Positions 27,068 through 35,422 of a stretch of 64,000 nt of DNA are shown one piece after another. Each line of letters starts with the position of its first letter. The first letter of the stretch is position 1. The notes under the pieces were generated by a model. That model saw only the letters and a list, made by a program, of their open reading frames with translations. It did not search any database and was not told where the DNA came from. The stretch spans positions 1 to 64,000 of the forward strand of contig JAHBXE010000019.1 in assembly GCA_019636625.1 (NCBI GenBank), read 5' to 3'. Both the position numbers and the translations under genes were made by a program. Origin of the DNA: Phycisphaeraceae bacterium (GTDB lineage: Bacteria > Planctomycetota > Phycisphaerae > Phycisphaerales > UBA1924).

Positions 27068-28084
27068 CTACCCCAGCAGCCCCCGTCGCCGCAGGTACCC
27101 CGTCAGCAACGTCGCCACATCCGTGTCCGACGGAACGACCACGTGCGACATGCCCCTCGCAGCGCACGCTTTCCGCAGGTTCTCGATGTGCGCGGCCAGC
27201 CGCTGCTTGTACCGCTTGAGCAGCGCTGCCGAGACCGTGACTTCCGCCGCCGCGCCCGTCTCGGCATCGGTCAGACGCAGGTCACCGATCATGCCGCCGC
27301 TTTCCTTCTCCGGGTTCATCTCGCCGGGCGAGAGCACGTGCAGGCAGTACACATCGAACCCGCCTCCCGCCCCCCCACCACCCCCACTCCCCCCACCGCC
27401 CCCACCGCCCCCACCGCCCGCAAGGTAGTTCAAGCCGTCGCGCAGGTCCTCGCGAACAAGGAAGTCGGAGAGTACAACCATGACACCCTTGCCGCGCCTG
27501 GAAAGGGCCAGGGCCTTGAGCGCCCCCGAGAGTGATCCTGGTGAACCGGCCCTCGCGTCGTAGCCCTCGGGAGGCCAGACATTGTTCAAGATGAAGTCGG
27601 CGATGCGAGAAAGGCTTCGCCGCCCTCGGAGCGGTGTGAGTTGCTGAACCGCGCGGCGGCCGGGAGCGTTGACAATGGAGAGCACGATGCGGTCCTGGTT
27701 GACCAGGCCGATGTAGGCGAGGGCGATCGCCACTCGCTGCGCAAGGACCAACTTGGAGGGCGATCCGGCGTCCATGGAGGCGCTGGCGTCGATAACGATG
27801 TGAACGCCCAGGTCCTCTTCTTCGCGGAACAGTTTGATGAAGAACCGGTCCAGCCGGGCGTAGACGTTCCAGTCGATGTGCCGCAGGTCGTCGCCCGGGA
27901 TGTAGGAGCGAAAGTCGTCAAACTCGACTGAGGCGCCGCGTTTCTTGGAACGACGCTCACCCGGCAGCTTGCCCGCAAAGACCTTGCGGGACAGAACATC
28001 AAGCCGGTCAAGCCGCGCCAGAACCTCGGCCCCGAGGAGGTCATCGAGGGTCTTGGGTCGGGGGGTGGAGGCGGGGGCGAGCAT
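27068..28084 (-). CDS. DUF58 domain protein
   Basis: 338 residues. The DUF58 core is clear: 'KVFAGKLPGERRSKKRG', 'YIPGDDLRHIDWNVYAR' and a von Willebrand A-like MIDAS beginning 'DASASMD'. DUF58 proteins usually accompany MoxR AAA-ATPases and act in chaperone-like or cell-envelope assembly roles; no moxR gene is visible here. An almost pure glycine stretch, encoded around 27363-27422, interrupts the domain at about residues 222-241 and probably forms a flexible loop. Start ATG 28084. Confidence 0.88.
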   Translation of the reverse strand: MLAPASTPRPKTLDDLLGAEVLARLDRLDVLSRKVFAGKLPGERRSKKRGASVEFDDFRSYIPGDDLRHIDWNVYARLDRFFIKLFREEEDLGVHIVIDASASMDAGSPSKLVLAQRVAIALAYIGLVNQDRIVLSIVNAPGRRAVQQLTPLRGRRSLSRIADFILNNVWPPEGYDARAGSPGSLSGALKALALSRRGKGVMVVLSDFLVREDLRDGLNYLAGGGGGGGGGGSGGGGGAGGGFDVYCLHVLSPGEMNPEKESGGMIGDLRLTDAETGAAAEVTVSAALLKRYKQRLAAHIENLRKACAARGMSHVVVPSDTDVATLLTGYLRRRGLLG

Positions 28085-28170
28085 CGCAGGTCATTATTCC
28101 CGCCGTCAAGATGCAACCTGAATCTGGCTCGCCATTACAACCCGGGGGGGTCGAGGGATGGAATCACGCA

Positions 28171-29658
28171 ATGAGCAAGCCAAGACTACCTCTCGCCTGC
28201 CGTGGCTCTCTTACCGGTGCAATTCACCTCCGGGCAACGCTCGCAGCAACATTCTTGCTTGGAGCGCATGAGTCGCTAGGTCAGTCGTGCGGGTCTTGGA
28301 CTCTGGAGGCCGCGACTGGACCATATCCACGAGTGTTGACCGCCATTGCGTTCGACAGCGCTCGCGGCTGTGCAGTTCTTTACGGCGGTGCTCCTTGGAA
28401 CCCAGGGGGCGGCACCTTCATCAGCCGACAAGACACCTGGGAGTGGAACGGAAGCGTATGGACTGAGAGACCCGTCTCAGGCCCCGGCATTCGCGGGTTG
28501 CACGGAATGGCATACGACAGTTGGCGACAACGGATAGTGCTCTTTGGGGGTGCGTTCTTCGAGACGCCGGACACTTGGGAATGGGACGGACTTCAGTGGC
28601 TCCGCGTAGCCAGTTTCGGACCCTCTCATCGGTACGGTGCCGCCATGACGTTCGACTCCACGCGTGGTCGAACCGTACTTCACGGCGGAAGCCCAACTCA
28701 AAACGCGGGTGACCTTGCCGATACGTGGGAATGGGATGGCGTCATTTGGGTAAGGGTTGCCACCACGGGCCCGGCACCTCGGGGCCGGCATGCGATGGCA
28801 TTCGACGCCGCCCGATCGCGAGTTGTTTTGTTCGGCGGCCTATTCGGAAGTCTCTACAACAATCAGTTCTATGGGGACACGTGGGAATGGGACGGTGAAA
28901 CGTGGCGACTCGTATCTGTGACCGGACCGGCGGCTCGGAGAAGTCACGGAATGGCCTCTCACGTCCATGGCGTACACCTCTTTGGCGGGACGTGTTACAC
29001 AACGACCTCGCAAATCATGGGTGACTCGTGGATTTGGAATGGCAGCACTTGGTCCGTCCATGCTTTTCAGGGACCTGGCGAGAGAACTTCATTTGCCATG
29101 ACGCAAGACGACGTCCGCAATCGGTCGCTCGTCTTTGGAGGCGCCCGTTCGAACAACACTTTCTCCAGTGAGCTCTGGAGCTCAGAGGGGGGTGACAGGC
29201 TGCCCTCGATCACCGCTCAGCCCCTGCATGTTGTCGCGCAGGCAGGAACTCCCGTAATCGTGCCGGTCGTTGCCACGGGCCAAGGCCTTTTGACCTACAT
29301 GTGGCGCCGCAACGGGACGGCGCTCTTCAAGGGAGGTGTCTACTCCGGGATCGCGACACCCACTCTGTTGATCCCCCAGTCGAGTCCTGACAACTCAGGG
29401 CAATATGACGTCGTAGTCTCTGATTCTTGCGGATCCACGTTCAGCCAGCCGATCCACGTTTCTGTGCTCGCGTGCTACGCCAACTGCGACGAGTCAACCG
29501 CGGCGCCCATTCTAACGGCAACAGACTTCGCGTGCTTCATTTCCCGGTTTGCAACGCAGGACCCATACACCAACTGCGATGGCAGCTCTCATCCACCGGT
29601 CTTGACGGCCAACGACTTCATGTGCTTCCTGAACCGTTTCGCCGCCGGTTGCACGTAG
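28171..29658 (+). CDS. Secreted Kelch-repeat protein with dockerin-like C terminus
   Basis: 495 residues from ATG 28171. A signal peptide ends about residue 37. About six Kelch-type blades follow, each with 'P..R..AMAFD..R.RVVLFGG' and 'DTWEWDG..W', making a beta-propeller to about residue 360. An Ig-like region (about 355-445, 'TYMWRRNGTALFKGG', 'SGQYDVVVSDSCG') comes next. The end is two copies of a Cys/Asn/Asp-rich repeat ('CYANCDES...LTATDFACFISRF', 'YTNCDGS...LTANDFMCFLNRF') ending FAAGCT. This terminal module is the planctomycete dockerin-like anchor. It is probably an outer-surface adhesin or binding protein. The gene looks less GC-rich than its neighbours by eye. Confidence 0.87.
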   Translation: MSKPRLPLACRGSLTGAIHLRATLAATFLLGAHESLGQSCGSWTLEAATGPYPRVLTAIAFDSARGCAVLYGGAPWNPGGGTFISRQDTWEWNGSVWTERPVSGPGIRGLHGMAYDSWRQRIVLFGGAFFETPDTWEWDGLQWLRVASFGPSHRYGAAMTFDSTRGRTVLHGGSPTQNAGDLADTWEWDGVIWVRVATTGPAPRGRHAMAFDAARSRVVLFGGLFGSLYNNQFYGDTWEWDGETWRLVSVTGPAARRSHGMASHVHGVHLFGGTCYTTTSQIMGDSWIWNGSTWSVHAFQGPGERTSFAMTQDDVRNRSLVFGGARSNNTFSSELWSSEGGDRLPSITAQPLHVVAQAGTPVIVPVVATGQGLLTYMWRRNGTALFKGGVYSGIATPTLLIPQSSPDNSGQYDVVVSDSCGSTFSQPIHVSVLACYANCDESTAAPILTATDFACFISRFATQDPYTNCDGSSHPPVLTANDFMCFLNRFAAGCT

Positions 29659-29659
29659 C

Positions 29660-30412
29660 TCACCGCAGCTTCCTCGGATCCTCCGCCGGCTTCCCGTCCG
29701 CATACTCCCAGATCGTCACCAGGATCCGCTGCCGCCCCCACTTGAGCGCTTCTTCGTGCGTCGGGAAGAGCAGGTCAAGCTTGTCGCCCTTGATCGCGCC
29801 GCCGCAATCGAGCACGGGAACGATCGACTCGCCGTCGTACCCCGGGATCGACACCATCGAGCCGTACGGAAGCACGGTCGGGTCCGCCGCGACGAGCTTC
29901 ATGGCGTTGGTCGTGACCGAATGCATGGTCGCGGTGAATCCGTCCGCGAACTCGCCGCAGGAACGTTCATCCGGGCTGTAACCCGTGACGGTCATCCAGA
30001 TCGTGCGTGCCGGCCGCGCCGGACGGGCATTGAACCAGCGGATGTTGTGGTCCGTCGTGAACTCCGTAACTTCGGCAACCGTCTCCTCCGCCGGCGATTC
30101 TTCCGCGGCACTCTCTCGCTCAAACGAAACCGGCACGATGGCCGCCGCGGGCTCGACGACATTGCCGCGCAGCATCGACGCCGACGATGAGAACCAATCC
30201 GTGATGACCGGAGCCGCCCGATCGGTCGTCACGCTCGAAAGCTCCACGCGAGGCTCAACGAGGCCCACTTCTTCCACGGCCACCATGGGCGGGATGGATG
30301 TCCGAACTAGCAATGACCCAACGCCCAGGCTCAGGACCCCGCCCGCGGCAAACGAGAGCACCGGCGCGACCCACCCCCGGCGGCGGCTGACAGCATTTTC
30401 GATTGATGCCAC
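29660..30412 (-). CDS. Membrane-anchored 3D-domain protein
   Basis: About 250 residues if started at the GTG at 30412, which has GGTGGAG seven bases upstream and places a membrane anchor ('VAPVLSFAAGGVLSLGVGSLLV') at the N terminus; the frame is open to a TTG at 30571. A long Glu/Ala/Val-rich linker precedes the C-terminal 3D domain with its three aspartates ('VLDCGGAIKGDKLDLLF') and 'TVTGYSPDERSCG', as in MltA-type and YuiC-type peptidoglycan lytic enzymes. It probably acts on cell-wall glycan outside the membrane. Its stop codon is one base from the stop of the convergent Kelch gene. Confidence 0.75.
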   Translation of the reverse strand: MASIENAVSRRRGWVAPVLSFAAGGVLSLGVGSLLVRTSIPPMVAVEEVGLVEPRVELSSVTTDRAAPVITDWFSSSASMLRGNVVEPAAAIVPVSFERESAAEESPAEETVAEVTEFTTDHNIRWFNARPARPARTIWMTVTGYSPDERSCGEFADGFTATMHSVTTNAMKLVAADPTVLPYGSMVSIPGYDGESIVPVLDCGGAIKGDKLDLLFPTHEEALKWGRQRILVTIWEYADGKPAEDPRKLR

Positions 30413-30787
30413 GATGTGGCTCCACCACCGGCGGCTCACTTCCCACCGAAGGCCCACCACGGCCCTCGTCGCATCTGGTCTTCCGTGACGCGTCGTGGGA
30501 GTCTGATCCCCCCGCCGGAACTTGGGCAAAGATACCCCAAGTTGGTCGCCCTGCCCAATTGAGACCGGCAAACCGACACCCGGACCGGTCCATCTGTAGG
30601 GCCCGATCCCCGCTCATAATCGCATCGGTTTGTCCTGATATGGGTTGCGCTGCCGCTCCGGCAGGCTCAGAACGCGGTTCTGCCATGAAAGACCTATGAA
30701 TAGCCCCCGAACGAGGAGCCAGTTGGCCCGTAGTGTGCATGGAGTTCACGGACCGGCCCACACCCGGCGAATTGAGGAGAAATACCA
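30413..30787. other. Intergenic region before htpX
   Basis: About 375 bp between divergent genes, the first part of which may be the 5' end of the 3D-domain gene if the TTG at 30571 is its start. The htpX ribosome-binding site GAGGAGAA lies at its right end. I see no convincing promoter pair or RNA structure. Confidence 0.3.
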
Positions 30788-31624
30788 ATGTCAAGATTCT
30801 CGAACAACCTGAAGACCGCGGTGCTCCTAGGCGGCCTGACCGGCTTGTTCGTCGTGGCCGGTTCGGCCATGGGGGAGCGCTACATCATCCCGGCCCTGGT
30901 GATGGGCATCATCATGAACTTCGGGGTGTGGTTCTTCTCCGACAAACTCGCCCTGGCGGCAATGCACGCCCGCGAGGTTGATGCCCAGACGGGCGGCGAC
31001 CTGTACCGGATGGTGGATGAACTCCGCCAGCGGGCCGGCCTGCCCATGCCGCGTGTGTACATCTGCCCGCACGAGGCGCCCAACGCCTTCGCCACGGGCC
31101 GCTCGCCAAACAAGGCGGCGGTCGCGGTGACGGAAGGGGCGCTGCGCCTGCTCAACCGCGAGGAACTCGAGGGCGTCATGGCGCACGAGTTGGCGCACAT
31201 CAAGAACCGGGACACGCTCATCTCCGCCATCGCCGCGACCATCAGCGGCGTGCTGGCCACCGTCGCGTACTACGGCATGTGGTTCGGCGGCGGGAACAAC
31301 CGCGAAGGGTCCAACGCGCTGGTCGCCATTCTGACCGTGATCATCGCGGCCGTGGGCGCGGCCCTCATCAAGGCAGCCATCAGCCGTTCGCGCGAGTTCG
31401 TCGCCGACCACGACGGCGCCGTAATCGCGGGCTCACCCGTCGGGTTGGCCTCCGCGCTGCAGAAGCTCGAGAGCTACGGCCGGCGGATCCCGCTCAACCA
31501 GCCCAACCCCGCGATGAACAACATGTTCATCGTCGAGCCCTTCCTCGGCACTTCGCTGCTGAAAATCTTCGCGACCCACCCGCCGACCGACGACCGCATC
31601 GCCGCGCTCATGCGGATGCGGTGA
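30788..31624 (+). CDS. htpX: Membrane metalloprotease HtpX
   Basis: 278 residues. Two N-terminal helices (10-28, 34-51), zinc ligands in H133-E-L-A-H137, the third ligand in 'SREFVADHDGA' (E203), and two more helices between them (about 149-165, 176-196). HtpX degrades damaged inner-membrane proteins together with FtsH. A strong ribosome-binding site (GAGGAGAA) precedes ATG 30788. Its 3' end overlaps the convergent plsC gene by 17 bp. Confidence 0.96.
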   Translation: MSRFSNNLKTAVLLGGLTGLFVVAGSAMGERYIIPALVMGIIMNFGVWFFSDKLALAAMHAREVDAQTGGDLYRMVDELRQRAGLPMPRVYICPHEAPNAFATGRSPNKAAVAVTEGALRLLNREELEGVMAHELAHIKNRDTLISAIAATISGVLATVAYYGMWFGGGNNREGSNALVAILTVIIAAVGAALIKAAISRSREFVADHDGAVIAGSPVGLASALQKLESYGRRIPLNQPNPAMNNMFIVEPFLGTSLLKIFATHPPTDDRIAALMRMR

Positions 31625-32369
31625 TCGGCCCGTTCCCGGCGCGGGCGATGCCCGCGGAATCGCCCGGCCCGTGGGCGGGGAATCGCCCGCGGGTCTGGCG
31701 CCGCAGGAGGCGCCGCAAGCCCAGTCGGAGCCTCTGCGTCTCCGCTTCAAGCCGGCGCAGGGCGGCATCGGCGCCGTCCTTCATGAGCTCATCGTGATCG
31801 ATGGGACGCCCGAACGTCACGGCGATCCGCTTGCCCCACAAGCGTGGCCACGCCCGCTGCCGGGGCCAGGCGTCGAAGCAGCCCTCCACCGCGACAGGAA
31901 TGACCGGGCACATGGATCGCTTGACAAGCACCGCGATGCCCCGCTTGAACTCGGTCATCGCGCCGTCTTCCGTGCGCGTGCCTTCCGGGAAGATGAGCAC
32001 CGCCCTTCCTTCCCCGAGTCGGCGCAGGATCTCCTTGATCGCCCCCGTATCGCCCCCCTGCTCACGGATGGGCAGCGAGTTGAACTGCCGGAGCAGCCAC
32101 GCCAGCACGCGGCCCTCAAAGAGGCCCAGGCGCGCGATGTAGTCGAGGTGGCGGTGGCCGACACCCGCGCCGATGGCCGGCGGGTCCAGGTAAGACTGAT
32201 GGTTCGCAACCAGAAGCACCGGGCCGGAAACCGGCAGGCGACCCGAGTGGTAGCAGCGGAACCGGTACAGCACGGTCAGCAGCCCAACCATGACCAGCCT
32301 CGCGAACTCATAGGACAGCATCGCCGACAGCGGTGTCCCGGGTCTTTTACTGCGAAAGCTCGCGAACAT
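31608..32369 (-). CDS. plsC: 1-acyl-sn-glycerol-3-phosphate acyltransferase
   Basis: 253 residues. Acyltransferase block I 'NHQSYLD' (NHxxxxD), a later 'FPEGTRTEDG' (block III) and 'MCPVIPVAVEG' (block IV) define the PlsC family. A hydrophobic N terminus tethers it to the membrane. It acylates lysophosphatidate to phosphatidate in phospholipid synthesis. Start ATG 32369 has AAGGGAGCC upstream. The C-terminal about 35 residues are Arg-rich. Confidence 0.9.
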   Translation of the reverse strand: MFASFRSKRPGTPLSAMLSYEFARLVMVGLLTVLYRFRCYHSGRLPVSGPVLLVANHQSYLDPPAIGAGVGHRHLDYIARLGLFEGRVLAWLLRQFNSLPIREQGGDTGAIKEILRRLGEGRAVLIFPEGTRTEDGAMTEFKRGIAVLVKRSMCPVIPVAVEGCFDAWPRQRAWPRLWGKRIAVTFGRPIDHDELMKDGADAALRRLEAETQRLRLGLRRLLRRQTRGRFPAHGPGDSAGIARAGNGPITASA

Positions 32370-32449
32370 GCCGGCCGGCTCCCTTCCGGAAGCAAGTTAG
32401 TACCAACAACGGGACCAAATATACCGCCTGAATTGGGGTTTCGCACGCC

Positions 32450-33190
32450 CTACAGGGCCGCCACCCGGGCTCGGACCTTGTCTTCGAGCAGGTCCACCAC
32501 GGCGTCAAAGCTCAGGTCGGAAGTGTCGACGACCTCGGAATCCGCGGGTCGAACCAGGGGGCCCATCCGACGGGAAGAATCAGAGGAATCCCGCGACAGG
32601 ATCTCGGCGAGGATCTCGCGATCGAGCACGTTTTCCCCCAGTTCCCGGAGTTGGGCGGCACGCCGGGCAGCCCGGACCTCGGGCCTCGCATCCAGGTAGA
32701 ACTTCACGGCGGCTGTTGGAAAGACAACCGACCCCTGGTCCCGACCTTCCGTGACCAGCCGCTTGTGCTGACGGCCGATTTCCCGCTGCTTCTCCACCAT
32801 GTGCTCGCGAAGGTCGGGGATGGAGGAAACCGGCGAGACGATCCGCTCCACATCATCCGACCGGATCCGGTCGCTGACGGATCGGCCCCAGATCAGGACA
32901 TGAGGGGGCTTGCGGCTCCAGTCGAAGCGAACATCCGCCGCGATGACCTCCCGCACGAGACGGTCGGGTTCACGCCGGAAGTCGATGTTCCGTTCGATCG
33001 AAACGAGGGCGGCGGCACGGTACATCGCACCGGTGTCGAGAAAGTCGAGCCCCAATCGCTCGGCGAGGGCGCGGGCGACGGAGGACTTGCCCGTTCCCGC
33101 GGGGCCATCGATCGTCACCACGACCGGAGTTTGCGTCTGGACCACCAGCGGACCCCGGGCCCTTGGGCCTTGTTGGATGACTCCCGCCAC
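32450..33190 (-). CDS. cmk: Cytidylate kinase
   Basis: 246 residues from GTG 33190 (AGAGGTG upstream). P-loop 'GPAGTGKSS' (29-37) followed by 'LGLDFLDTGAMYRA', the CMP-binding signature, and 'VTEGRDQGSVVFP' further on. It phosphorylates CMP and dCMP to the diphosphates, feeding the ribonucleotide reductase pathway. It follows the TIM-barrel gene by nine bases, so the two are co-transcribed. Confidence 0.95.
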   Translation of the reverse strand: MAGVIQQGPRARGPLVVQTQTPVVVTIDGPAGTGKSSVARALAERLGLDFLDTGAMYRAAALVSIERNIDFRREPDRLVREVIAADVRFDWSRKPPHVLIWGRSVSDRIRSDDVERIVSPVSSIPDLREHMVEKQREIGRQHKRLVTEGRDQGSVVFPTAAVKFYLDARPEVRAARRAAQLRELGENVLDREILAEILSRDSSDSSRRMGPLVRPADSEVVDTSDLSFDAVVDLLEDKVRARVAAL

Positions 33191-33199
33191 AGCGCACCT

Positions 33200-34048
33200 C
33201 TACTCGGGCTCTTCTTCTTCGGGCAGGTCCTCGACATCCAGCAGCGATTCGAGGGCCGCCCTCGAACGCAACACCCCTACTTTAGCATCGCCCGTCCCGC
33301 GGTAGTCGATCCCCAGCGTCCCGTCGTACCCCACGGAAAGGATGGCGTTGACCAGCGGTTCAAGGTCGTACGGCTGGTGCTTGAGCGGCCCTTCCGCCTC
33401 TTCTTCCTCCTTGCCGCCGACAAACTTGATCGTCGTCGCAGAGACAACCGACGCGTAGGGCGTGAGTCGGCGGAGGTAGTTGGTGGGATCGCCGGACGCC
33501 GCCGCGGCCTGGAAGTCCGGGAACGTCCCCACCCGGAAGCCGCCGATCTTCTTGATCAGTTCCGTGATTCTCTCGGGGGTCTGGGTAAGCCCGGTGTGCG
33601 GCGAAATCAGGAGATTCAGTTCCATCTTCTCCGCGCGGTGCACGGCCTTGCGAAGTCGATCGGCGGTTCGGGCGAAGCACTCCGGCGTGTCCTCCCCGGA
33701 CACGCGAACGGCCACCGCGTTGCATCCCAGCAGGCTGGCGGCCTGGATCACGCGCTGCATCCGTTCAACGGCGCCCGCGGCGGGGGCCTCCCCCGCATCA
33801 CCGAAGGGCTGCGGCTCCGACTCGATCAGCAGCAGGCACGCACAGCCCGCCTTGTCCGCCCGTTCGCGCAGTTTCTCCAGAACCTCCCGGCTGACGCCCG
33901 TGAGCAGTTCGGTGCTCAGGTTCAGCCCATGCAGACCAAGGTCCTCGCGGGTGAACCGCGGGAGGTCGAGCAGTTCGAGTTTGGCGCGGCCGCCGCGCCC
34001 CTTGGCGAGCATCGAACGCAGAGATACCGCGGACAGCGTGAGCAGCAT
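33200..34048 (-). CDS. Sugar phosphate isomerase/epimerase-like TIM-barrel protein
   Basis: 282 residues. The xylose-isomerase-like/AP-endonuclease-2 barrel is suggested by strand ends 'HGLNLSTEL', 'CACLLLIESEP', 'NAVAVRVSGE', 'NLLISPHTGLTQTP', 'FRVGTFPDF' and 'GTLGIDYRGTGD'. Several expected metal-binding histidines and glutamates are visible (H in 'SPHTG') but the full set is not certain, so the substrate is unknown. It has a very acidic C-terminal tail ('DLPEEEEPE'). It is translated just before cmk. Confidence 0.7.
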   Translation of the reverse strand: MLLTLSAVSLRSMLAKGRGGRAKLELLDLPRFTREDLGLHGLNLSTELLTGVSREVLEKLRERADKAGCACLLLIESEPQPFGDAGEAPAAGAVERMQRVIQAASLLGCNAVAVRVSGEDTPECFARTADRLRKAVHRAEKMELNLLISPHTGLTQTPERITELIKKIGGFRVGTFPDFQAAAASGDPTNYLRRLTPYASVVSATTIKFVGGKEEEEAEGPLKHQPYDLEPLVNAILSVGYDGTLGIDYRGTGDAKVGVLRSRAALESLLDVEDLPEEEEPE

Positions 34049-34195
34049 GAGTGGAACCCGACGAAGAGGGCCAGAATGTAGCGAAGTCGGGCGGGGCGTG
34101 CGCGGCCCTGAAGCAGGGAGGGATCGAAGACTTCAAATGGTCTCAGACTTGGCTACCATGCCAGCCCGGTAACCCGGACTATTCAGGGAAAACCC

Positions 34196-34576
34196 ATGCC
34201 CGCACCCTCCGACCGCGTGTACTCCGAGTCCCACGAGTGGCACAAGCTCGACGGCGACACCCTCACCCTCGGCCTGACCCAGTTCGCCGTCGATGCCCTG
34301 ACGGACGTCACCTACGTGCAGATGAAGCCCGTCGGTACCAAGTTCAAGTCCGGGGACATTGTCGGCGAAGTTGAGTCGGTCAAGACGACCAGCGACATCT
34401 ACTGCTTCGCCTCGGGCGAAGTGATCGAGGTCAACGCTGCGCTGGCGGACGACCCCGGCCTGCTCAACAGCGACCCGTACGGGAAGGGGTGGCTGATCAA
34501 GGTGAAGGTTTCGGACAAGTCGGGATTGAGCTCGTGCATGCCGGCGGACAAGTACAACGCCGCGCACCCGACGTGA
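34196..34576 (+). CDS. gcvH: Glycine cleavage system H protein
   Basis: 126 residues. The lipoyl-domain signature 'GEVESVKTTSDIY' holds the lipoylated lysine K63; 'ESHEWHKLDGDTLTLGLTQFAVDALTDVTYV' is the classic N terminus. GcvH shuttles the aminomethyl group between the P, T and L proteins. It is isolated: no gcvT or gcvP is nearby. AGGGAAA precedes ATG 34196. Confidence 0.96.
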   Translation: MPAPSDRVYSESHEWHKLDGDTLTLGLTQFAVDALTDVTYVQMKPVGTKFKSGDIVGEVESVKTTSDIYCFASGEVIEVNAALADDPGLLNSDPYGKGWLIKVKVSDKSGLSSCMPADKYNAAHPT

Positions 34577-34687
34577 GCGGTTGGCGGGCTCGCCGCTCCG
34601 AGAAATCCGAAGCGGGGTCTGAATGATCGGGGCCGGAAGACCCCGCTCGCTCCAGGTTTCGGGTTCAATCGGCCACGGCTCTCCACC

Positions 34688-35422
34688 ATGCTCCGCTGCA
34701 CCGATGTTCACAAGTCCTACCGCCTCGGAGACCGGGAAGTGCCGGCCCTTCGCGGCGTGGACCTGGACATCCCCGAGCCCGGGTTCTATGCCATCATGGG
34801 GGCGAGCGGATCCGGTAAGTCCACCCTGCTGCACCTGCTGGCCGCACTCGATCGGCCCGACCGGGGCGAGATCACCATCGCGGGGGAAGCGATCCACGCC
34901 CTGGATGAGCGCGCGGCGACGCTGTTTCGCCGGAAGAAGATCGGGATCGTGTTTCAGCAGTTCAACCTGATCCCAACGTTTACGGCACGGGAAAACGTGG
35001 AACTGCCCGGCGTGCTGGCGGGCGACGACGCCACGACCCTTCGGGCGCGGAGCACCCTGTTGCTTGAGCGGCTGGGCGTGTTGGAACGGGCGGACCACCG
35101 GCCGGATGCCCTCTCCGGCGGAGAGCAGCAGCGGGTGGCGATCGCCCGGGCGCTGCTGTATTCCCCCCCGCTGCTGCTGGCGGATGAACCCACGGGGAAC
35201 CTCGACTCGGCCTCCAGCGCCCGGCTGTGGGCGCTCTTGGCCGAACTGGCCGCGCAGCAGCAGACAACGATCATCATGGTGACGCACGAGCCCGCCGCAG
35301 CGGTGACATGCCGACGGGTGTTCGTACTGAGCGATGGGCGGGTGACGGGTCAGTTTGACACGGAGGGATTGGATGCGGGCGGCGTGGCGACTCGCTATCA
35401 GCAGCTTGTCCGGACGGCGTAA
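34688..35422 (+). CDS. ABC transporter ATP-binding protein (LolD/MacB-like)
   Basis: 244 residues. Walker A 'GASGSGKST', Q loop 'QQFNLIP', signature 'LSGGEQQRVAIARAL', Walker B 'LLLADEPTGNLD' and H loop 'MVTHEP' are all intact. The 'YRLGDREVPALRGVDLDIPEPGFYAIMG' start is typical of LolD/MacB-type ATPases that power FtsX-type permeases. Its 3' end overlaps the permease gene by 50 bp. Confidence 0.95.
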   Translation: MLRCTDVHKSYRLGDREVPALRGVDLDIPEPGFYAIMGASGSGKSTLLHLLAALDRPDRGEITIAGEAIHALDERAATLFRRKKIGIVFQQFNLIPTFTARENVELPGVLAGDDATTLRARSTLLLERLGVLERADHRPDALSGGEQQRVAIARALLYSPPLLLADEPTGNLDSASSARLWALLAELAAQQQTTIIMVTHEPAAAVTCRRVFVLSDGRVTGQFDTEGLDAGGVATRYQQLVRTA

